DNA of 64,000 bases from Actinomadura rupiterrae (GTDB lineage Bacteria > Actinomycetota > Actinomycetes > Streptosporangiales > Streptosporangiaceae), in assembly GCF_024172125.1 (NCBI RefSeq), contig NZ_JAMZEA010000005.1:124001-188000 (forward strand). Direction: 5' to 3'. Under the pieces are notes generated by a model. It did not search any database. It saw only the letters and a program-made list of their open reading frames with translations, and had not been told where the DNA came from. Positions within the stretch are counted from its first letter, which is position 1. The number at the start of each line of letters is the position of its first letter. Shown here piece after piece: positions 58,748 to 64,000 of the stretch. The position numbers and the translations under genes were made by a program.

Positions 58748-59182
58748 ACCGCACCCGAGTCCGCGCGAACGGTGCCCAAGCCCGAGTCTGCGTCAAGCGC
58801 GCCCGAGCCCGAGTGAAGCGCACCCGAGCCGAGTCCGCGTGAACCGCACCCGGCCGCGTGGCTCGCACCCGAACCCGCGTGAAGCGCACCCGGCCGCGTG
58901 ACCTGCACCCGCGCCCGCGTCAACCGCACCCGAGCCCGCGTGGACGGCGGGCCGAGCCGGGGTGAGGCGCACCCGAGCCGAGTCCGCGTGAACCGCACCC
59001 GGCCGCGTGGCTCGCACCCAAACCCGCGTGAAGCGCACCCGGCCGCGCGACCCGCACCCGCGCCCGCGTCAACCGCACCCGAGCCCGCGCGGACGGCGGA
59101 CCGAGCCGGGGTGGAGGGCACCCGGGTTCGCGTGAGCCGCGCCCGCGTCCGCGTCCGCGTGAACGAACGGGCAACAGTGCGT
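58748..59182. repeat. Spacer repeat with a 149-bp duplication
   Basis: A segment starting GAGTCCGCGTGAACCGCACC recurs at 58831 and 58980, 149 bp apart, with few differences. Each copy is built from roughly 27-30-bp CACCCGAGCCCGCGTGAACCG units. It fills the space between the hydrolase and GNAT genes. No gene. Confidence 0.88.
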
Positions 59183-59194
59183 TAACCTGCAGGA
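59183..59194 (+). promoter_or_regulatory. Leaderless promoter -10 box
   Basis: TAACCT ends 6 nt before the ATG of the GNAT-like gene. AGGA sits within those 6 nt but too close to act as a normal ribosome site. Confidence 0.5.
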
Positions 59195-59917
59195 ATGGAG
59201 ATCACCACGCTGGCGGAGCGGCCGGGGTTGGAGCATGCGCTGCTGGAGCTGAGCGGCGAATGGCCCGGATTCACCGGTCATGAGCCCGTCACCCAGAGCC
59301 GGTGGGCGGAGATCCCGCAGGTCTTCCCCGAGTTCGTGCTCGTCGCGACCGAGGGCCGGGAGCTGGTCGCGCGCGGCTTCAGCGTCCCGTTCCGCTCCCG
59401 CGGCGCGCTCCCCGGCACCGGCTGGGACCAGGTGATGATCTGGGCGTTCCGGGACCACGCCGCCGAGATGAAGACCGACACGGTGAGCGCCATCGAGATC
59501 ACCATCCGGGGCGGGCGCCGCGGCACCGGGCTGTCCGGCAGGATGCTGGAGGCGATGCGAGCCAACGCCAAGGCCCACGGCTTCTCCGAGCTGGTCGCGC
59601 CCGTCCGGCCGAACGCCAAGCACCTCGAACCCAAGGCGTCCATGGCCGAGTACGCCTTCCGCACCCGCGAGGACGGCCTGCCCCACGACCCGTGGCTGCG
59701 CGTCCACATCCGGGCCGGCGGTGTCATCGACTCGATCGCCCCCGCTTCCATGGTCGTCGCCGGCTCGCTGGACCAGTGGCGCGACTGGACCGACCTTCCG
59801 TTCGACCTCTCCGGCCCGGTCGAAGTGCCCGGCGCCCTCGTTCCGGTGACGTGCTCGCTCGAACACGACCAGGCCGTCTACGTCGAACCGAACGTCTGGG
59901 TCCGCCACTCCCTCTGA
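59195..59917 (+). CDS. GNAT-like acetyltransferase
   Basis: A 240-residue protein with a GNAT core: the strand AIEITIRGGRRGTGLSGRMLEAM contains the acetyl-CoA loop (G-R-R-G-T-G), followed by FSELVAPVRPNAKH. The C-terminal third is an extra beta domain (DPWLRVHIRAGG, SMVVAGSLDQW). This longer form occurs in actinomycetes; substrates are unknown. Confidence 0.85.
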   Translation: MEITTLAERPGLEHALLELSGEWPGFTGHEPVTQSRWAEIPQVFPEFVLVATEGRELVARGFSVPFRSRGALPGTGWDQVMIWAFRDHAAEMKTDTVSAIEITIRGGRRGTGLSGRMLEAMRANAKAHGFSELVAPVRPNAKHLEPKASMAEYAFRTREDGLPHDPWLRVHIRAGGVIDSIAPASMVVAGSLDQWRDWTDLPFDLSGPVEVPGALVPVTCSLEHDQAVYVEPNVWVRHSL

Positions 59918-59929
59918 CCCCGTCCGCCA

Positions 59930-60430
59930 GACAGACTGACCGAGGTCAGCGCTCGCGCCGAGCACCGTCCCGAAGGCAGAGCGACCGAGGTCGGCACTGG
60001 CGCGGCGCAGCGCTCCACCCACCCAGGCGGACCGACTGAGTGCGGCGCTCGCGCCGAGCACCGTCCCCGCCAGATAGACCGGGCGAGGTCGGCACTGGCG
60101 CGGCACACCGGCCGCCAAGCGGACTGACTGAGTCCGGCGGCCGCGCGGCACACCGTCCCGCCAGGAAGACCGACCGGGGTGGGCAGTCGCGCGGCACACC
60201 GGCCGCCAAGCGGGCCGCCTGGATCCGGCGCTCGCGCCGGGCACCGTCCCCGCCAGGCAGACCAGCCGGGGTCGGCACTGGCGCGGCGCGCTGTCCGGCA
60301 GGCAGAGCGACCGGCGTCGGCACTCGCGCGGTGCATCGTCCGCCAAGTGGGCCGGCTGGAATCGACGCTTGCGCCGAGCACTGCCCGTCAGGCGGACGGC
60401 TTGGGGTCGGCGATTGCAGTGGGCGTCGCT
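59930..60430. repeat. About ten degenerate 45-50-bp repeats
   Basis: Units of the type GGTCGGCACTGGCGCGGCAC followed by ACCGTCCCGCCAGGCAGACCG fill the spacer between the GNAT gene and the propeller gene, with variable spacing. There is no protein-like frame and no clear terminator. Confidence 0.8.
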
Positions 60431-60455
60431 GGTCAGGTGGCGGCGCGGGGGTTGG

Positions 60456-61532
60456 TTACCAGGCGGCTCCTGGCTGGGCGCTTTTGCCTGCTGGGACGGG
60501 GAGGGTGCTTAGGCGTCCGGTGTCCAGGTCGTAGCGGGCGAGGTTGCCGTCCTTCTGGAGCAGGACGTGTCGGCCGCTGCCGTCCGGGACGATCGCGCCC
60601 CAGGAACCGGTCGGCTCGTCCCAGGTCTCGGTGGACAGGCGCATCGTGCCGTCCTTCAGCTCCGCCACCGACGTCCGCCGGGCGTCGGAGCCGACCGTCT
60701 CGGCGATGATCGTGTCGCCGGCGAACGCGGCGGCCGCGACGATCCCGCCTGGCAGGGGGGACGTGTGCGGGCGTCCGCCCTTGGCCGACAGGGTCAGGAC
60801 GCTCTCCCTCGGGATCCCGATCACCCGAGCCGTGTCGAACGTCGAGCGCGGATCGATGGCCGAGACGATCCCGCCAGTGGGGAACCTGCGTATTCGTCCG
60901 CTGCGCAGATCGAGGATCGTCAGGACGGACCTCATCGGCTCGGTCCACATCAGGCGCGAGGCGTCGGGAGCCGCGGCCATGACCGGGAAGCCGGCCATGG
61001 TGAACGAGGCGAGCCGCACCTCCTGGAGGTCCTTCGGCGTTCCCCCGTCATCGAGCCGCAGGCGGTAGATGCCGTGCGAGTTCTCCTTGCCGCTGCGGAG
61101 CACGCCGTCCAGGAAGAAGATCCGGTTGTCGCGGGCCGCCGTCACCCCGGCGAACCACAGGACCGCCCGGGGTTTCGGCACGGTCGCAACGAGCCGTCCG
61201 GACGTGGCGTTGCGCACCTCGATCGACGGGACCTGCGCCCCGGCGATGCGGCCTCGTGCCACGACGATGAAATCGGGCGACGCCAGGGCCGGGCCGGCCA
61301 CCGGTACTGAGCCGGGCCGGGGCGCGTTCCCGTCTTGGCCTCCTCCTACGACGAGCAGGGCGATGATGGCGATGATGGCCACCACGGCGGACGCGGCGGC
61401 GGGCACAGCCCATCGCCGGGCCGCCGCCGGGTGCGGGCGCGGTTCGGGGAGGAGGACGGGCGAGGTGCTCGGCACGCCCTTCTCCGCCACTTCGGCGAAG
61501 ACCTCGCGGATCGCTCCTTCCAGGTCGTTCAT
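60456..61532 (-). CDS. Membrane-anchored propeller-like protein paired with ECF sigma (second copy)
   Basis: This 358-residue protein has a cytoplasmic start (MNDLEGAIREVFAEVAEKG), a helix at about 42-63 and an exported domain of beta repeats (NRIFFLDGVLRSG, SRLMWTEPMRSVLTILDL, DGNLARYDLDTGRLST). GGAGGG lies 5 nt before the ATG, which overlaps the sigma stop (ATGA). Same design as the pair at 34.9-36.6 kb. It could be an anti-sigma factor or a sensor. Confidence 0.82.
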   Translation of the reverse strand: MNDLEGAIREVFAEVAEKGVPSTSPVLLPEPRPHPAAARRWAVPAAASAVVAIIAIIALLVVGGGQDGNAPRPGSVPVAGPALASPDFIVVARGRIAGAQVPSIEVRNATSGRLVATVPKPRAVLWFAGVTAARDNRIFFLDGVLRSGKENSHGIYRLRLDDGGTPKDLQEVRLASFTMAGFPVMAAAPDASRLMWTEPMRSVLTILDLRSGRIRRFPTGGIVSAIDPRSTFDTARVIGIPRESVLTLSAKGGRPHTSPLPGGIVAAAAFAGDTIIAETVGSDARRTSVAELKDGTMRLSTETWDEPTGSWGAIVPDGSGRHVLLQKDGNLARYDLDTGRLSTLPVPAGKSAQPGAAW

Positions 61533-62041
61533 GCGTTCCCTCCGAGTGCCTTCGCGAGCGCGGCCATCGCGCGGGAGGTCGTCGATTTCACGGTTCCGAC
61601 CGAGATGCCCATCGCTTCGGCGATCTCGGCCTCCGTCAGGTCGAGGTAGTAGCGGAGGACGAGCGCCTCGCGCTGCCGGGCCGGGAGGGCGGAGAGGGCG
61701 GCGTGCACCTCGCGGTGGTCTTCGGCGACCATCGCGGCCGACTCGGCCGACCACACCGACGGGTCGTGCGCCGGGCGCAGCAGCAGGCGCCGGCGCCGTA
61801 AGACCGAGCGGCAGCCGTTGACCACGGCCGTCCGGAGGTACGGCAGCAGGTCGTCGCGGTCCGTCAGCTTCGGCAGCCGCCGGTGGACGCGCGTGAAGGC
61901 GTCCTGGACGACGTCCTCGGCGGTGGCGCGGTCACCGACGATGAGCAGCGCGGTGCGGACGAGGTGGCGGTGGTGCCTGCGGAACAGCGGTTCCAGCACC
62001 TCGTCCGCATCACTGATCGGTCTTCGTACGTCGAGTCCCAC
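61529..62041 (-). CDS. SigE-type ECF sigma factor (second copy)
   Basis: A 170-residue ECF sigma factor: region 2 with DRATAEDVVQDAFTRVHRRL (about 36-55) and region 4 with LPARQREALVLRYYLDLTEAEIAEAMGISVGTVKSTTSRAMAAL. The GTG start at 62041 has no ribosome site. It is cotranscribed with the propeller gene. It is a distant paralogue of the sigma factor at 36.1 kb. Confidence 0.92.
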   Translation of the reverse strand: MGLDVRRPISDADEVLEPLFRRHHRHLVRTALLIVGDRATAEDVVQDAFTRVHRRLPKLTDRDDLLPYLRTAVVNGCRSVLRRRRLLLRPAHDPSVWSAESAAMVAEDHREVHAALSALPARQREALVLRYYLDLTEAEIAEAMGISVGTVKSTTSRAMAALAKALGGNA

Positions 62042-62164
62042 ACTGGATACACGCCGCCGGACGGGCCGGGGTTGCTTCGGATGCCGAACTTTTTGCTCGA
62101 ATGTCAGTGCGGCGGGTGCGCGTTGTCAGCTCGCGAGTCAGGCAATTCGGTCAATGCCCCGCGA

Positions 62165-62300
62165 GTCCTCGCCGTCGCAAGTCCATGCGTCGCAAGTCCT
62201 CGCCCCGCAAGTCCTCGCCCCGCAAGTCCTCGCCCCGCGCGTCCTCGCCCCGCGCGTCCTCGCCGTGCGCGTCCTCGCCCACGCGCGTCCATGCCGCGCG
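62165..62300. repeat. 15-bp tandem repeat, nine copies
   Basis: GTCCTCGCCCCGCAA-type units start at 62165, 62181, 62196, 62211, 62226, 62241, 62256, 62271 and 62287. Copies in the middle are identical. They lie downstream of the minus-strand ATP-grasp gene and upstream of the sigma gene. Confidence 0.92.
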
Positions 62301-62362
62301 CGGCCGTGCGTCGTAAGGCGATGCCCCGTGAGGGGATGTCTCACGGGGCAGAGGCTCGCGGG

Positions 62363-63208
62363 TCAGAGGCGGGCGGCGATGGCCTTGGCGAAGCGGTCGG
62401 GGGCCTCGGGAGTGTGGTCCAGGAAGAGGGCGGGCTCGGCGAGTTCGAGCTCCATCAGGATGGGCGCGCCGTCGGGGCCGGTGACCATGTCCACGCGGGC
62501 GTAGAGGATGTCCGGGTTGCCCGGGATGGCGGACAAGGCGCGGTCGGCGAGGGCGAGCTGCGCCTCGGTGGCCCGGGCGGGAGTGATCGCGCCCCGGCCG
62601 TCCTCGCCGGTGACCAGGCCCTCGACACCGGCGCCCGCGCGCAGGATCGGGCCCTTGCGGGCGGCGTGGCTGAACTCGCCGTCGCAGTAGACCAGGGCGG
62701 TCTCGCCCTCGGTGTCCACGGCGGACAGGAACGGCTGGACCATGGTCGGACGCCCGCGCAGCGCGGCGAGGTGGGCGCGGGCCTGCTCGTCCTCCTCACC
62801 GCGGCGCCAGCGGGCGGTGTCGCGGGAGCCCGCGGAGACGGCGGGCTTGATGACGAACTCGTCCCAGTCGGTGGGGATGTCGTCCGGGTCCCAGAGGGTC
62901 GGGACGGTCGGGACGCCCGCCTCGGCCAGCTCGCGCAGGTAGCGCTTGTCGGTGTTCCAGCGCAGCACCGCCGCCGGGTTGGCGACGTTTGGCAGGGCGT
63001 CCGCCCAGGCCAGGAACTCGTCCAGGCGCTCGGTGTAGTCCCAGGTGGAGCGGATCACGGTGAGGTCGTAGGACGACCAGTCGGCCTCCGGGTCGTCCCA
63101 GGCGAGGGGCTCGGCGGTCACACCGAGACTCGCGAGGGACGAGCGGAGCAGAGCCGCCTCGGCGCCGCCGTCGGGGATCGCGGCGAACGTGGCGATGGCT
63201 ACCTTCAA
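62363..63208 (-). CDS. ATP-grasp ligase-like protein
   Basis: This 281-residue ATP-grasp (RimK/glutathione-synthetase-like) protein has an N-terminal Rossmann-like domain (VAIATFAAIPDGG, TVIRSTWDYTERLDEF), an ATP-binding centre (WDEFVIKPAVSAGSRDT), VQPFLSAVDTEGE and the metal-binding LMELELAEPALFLDH. It should join a carboxylate to an amine via an acyl phosphate. DcsG of cycloserine synthesis is a distant relative of this group, but no such cluster is here. The TTG start overlaps the hisF stop (TTGA), so it is translated with hisF. Confidence 0.88.
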   Translation of the reverse strand: MKVAIATFAAIPDGGAEAALLRSSLASLGVTAEPLAWDDPEADWSSYDLTVIRSTWDYTERLDEFLAWADALPNVANPAAVLRWNTDKRYLRELAEAGVPTVPTLWDPDDIPTDWDEFVIKPAVSAGSRDTARWRRGEEDEQARAHLAALRGRPTMVQPFLSAVDTEGETALVYCDGEFSHAARKGPILRAGAGVEGLVTGEDGRGAITPARATEAQLALADRALSAIPGNPDILYARVDMVTGPDGAPILMELELAEPALFLDHTPEAPDRFAKAIAARL

Positions 63209-63966
63209 CGGACGGGGAGTCCTTCCTGGCGCAGGGCGTCCTTCACGTCGGGGATCGTGAGTTCGCCGAAATGGAACACCGACGCGGCGAGCACCGCGTC
63301 GGCCCCGGCGGCGACGGCGGGGGCGAAGTCGCCCACCGCGCCCGCGCCGCCGGAAGCGATGACCGGCACCGACACCTCGGCCCGGACGCGCCGCAGCATC
63401 TCCAGGTCGAACCCGGACTTGGTGCCGTCGGCGTCCATCGAGTTGAGCAGGATCTCACCGACGCCCAGCTCCTCGCCGCGCCGGGCCCAGTCGACGGCGT
63501 CGAGGCCGGTGCCGCGGCGTCCGCCGTGCGTGGTGACCTCGAACCCCGACGCGGTGCCCTCGGCACGGCGCGCGTCCACCGACAGCACGACGCACTGCGA
63601 GCCGAACCGGTGCGCCGCCTCCCGCAGGAACTCGGGACGGGCGATCGCGGCGGTGTTGATCGACACCTTGTCCGCCCCGGCGCGCAGCAGCTTGTCGACG
63701 TCCTCGACGGTGCGGACGCCGCCGCCGACCGTCAGCGGGATGAACACCTGCTCGGCGGTGCGGCGCACCACGTCGTAGGTGGTGGAACGGTCCCCGGAGG
63801 ACGCGGTGATGTCGAGGAAGGTCAGCTCGTCGGCGCCCTCGGCGTCATAGCGCGCGGCCAGCTCGACCGGGTCGCCCGCGTCCCGCAGGTTCTGGAAGTT
63901 GACGCCCTTGACGACCCGCCCGGCGTCCACGTCCAGGCAGGGGATCACTCGAACCGCGACGCTCAC
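63205..63966 (-). CDS. hisF: Imidazole glycerol phosphate synthase subunit HisF
   Basis: HisF is the cyclase half of IGP synthase and, with HisH, makes IGP and AICAR from PRFAR. It is a 253-residue TIM barrel with catalytic Asp in VIPCLDVDAGRVVKG (D12) and in VVLSVDARR. The phosphate-binding GGGVRT and ASGGAG loops are present. The GTG start at 63966 has GGAGG 5 to 6 nt upstream. The usual neighbour hisI lies 40.6 kb away; an ATP-grasp gene follows instead. Confidence 0.97.
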   Translation of the reverse strand: MSVAVRVIPCLDVDAGRVVKGVNFQNLRDAGDPVELAARYDAEGADELTFLDITASSGDRSTTYDVVRRTAEQVFIPLTVGGGVRTVEDVDKLLRAGADKVSINTAAIARPEFLREAAHRFGSQCVVLSVDARRAEGTASGFEVTTHGGRRGTGLDAVDWARRGEELGVGEILLNSMDADGTKSGFDLEMLRRVRAEVSVPVIASGGAGAVGDFAPAVAAGADAVLAASVFHFGELTIPDVKDALRQEGLPVR

Positions 63967-64000
63967 AGCGACCTCCGGCAAGCCTCGGCGGACGCCGCAC

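Noticed and set aside
62165..62300. Regular 15-bp repeats as a CRISPR array
   Set aside because: Units are contiguous with no spacers, too short, and no cas genes are present. The same holds for the other arrays.

Overview
The window is very GC-rich, uses many GTG and TTG starts, and carries the actinobacterial gltBD / lgt / trpABC / hisI / hisF block. Together with a Methyltransf_19 (DUF574-type) methyltransferase, a TIGR02234-type Trp-associated membrane protein, a DUF2752 protein and SigE-type ECF factors next to propeller-like membrane proteins, this points to a filamentous actinomycete, probably Streptosporangiales and close to Actinomadura/Thermomonosporaceae. The genus is inferred from gene content only.

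From 0.7 to 23.8 kb nearly everything lies on the minus strand and is housekeeping: glutamate synthase (gltD, gltB), two paralogous anchored proteins of unknown function, a VIT1/CCC1-like transporter downstream of lgt, two DsbA-like anchored thioredoxins with a VKOR that could reoxidise them, trpA-trpB, trpC, a DUF2752 protein, an atypical response regulator, the TIGR02234 protein, hisI and a cold-shock protein. Perfect GC-rich hairpins without clear T tracts close several units.

From 25 to 62 kb the content is accessory and mostly plus-strand: a heterodimeric ABC exporter with one degenerate ATP site, a HEAT-like protein, a lipoprotein, an HTH_42 winged-helix protein, three acyl-CoA dehydrogenases, two ECF sigma/propeller pairs, a CocE/NonD-type hydrolase, GNATs, methyltransferases, a frameshifted P450, an HTH-TPR regulator with two small partners, and regulator/enzyme pairs (LysR-RidA, WYL-VOC, MarR-hydrolase), two of them with clear palindromic operators. 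hisF and an overlapping ATP-grasp gene close the window. hisF and hisI, usually neighbours, lie about 40.6 kb apart on the same strand, as if accessory DNA separated them. trpE is absent from its usual place beside hisI.

The most unusual property is a set of about seventeen locus-private tandem arrays (units of roughly 15 to 208 bp, each different) filling most long spacers and in several places running inside reading frames: a 27-bp array in an anchored protein, a 27-bp array forming a 231-codon frame between two dehydrogenase genes, a 126-bp array forming a 370-residue tail on a GNAT, and a 30-bp array splitting an alpha/beta hydrolase. A second theme is leaderless expression: seven genes have a TANNNT box ending 6 to 8 nt before the ATG and no Shine-Dalgarno sequence. 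No tRNA, rRNA, CRISPR array, insertion sequence or prophage was recognised.
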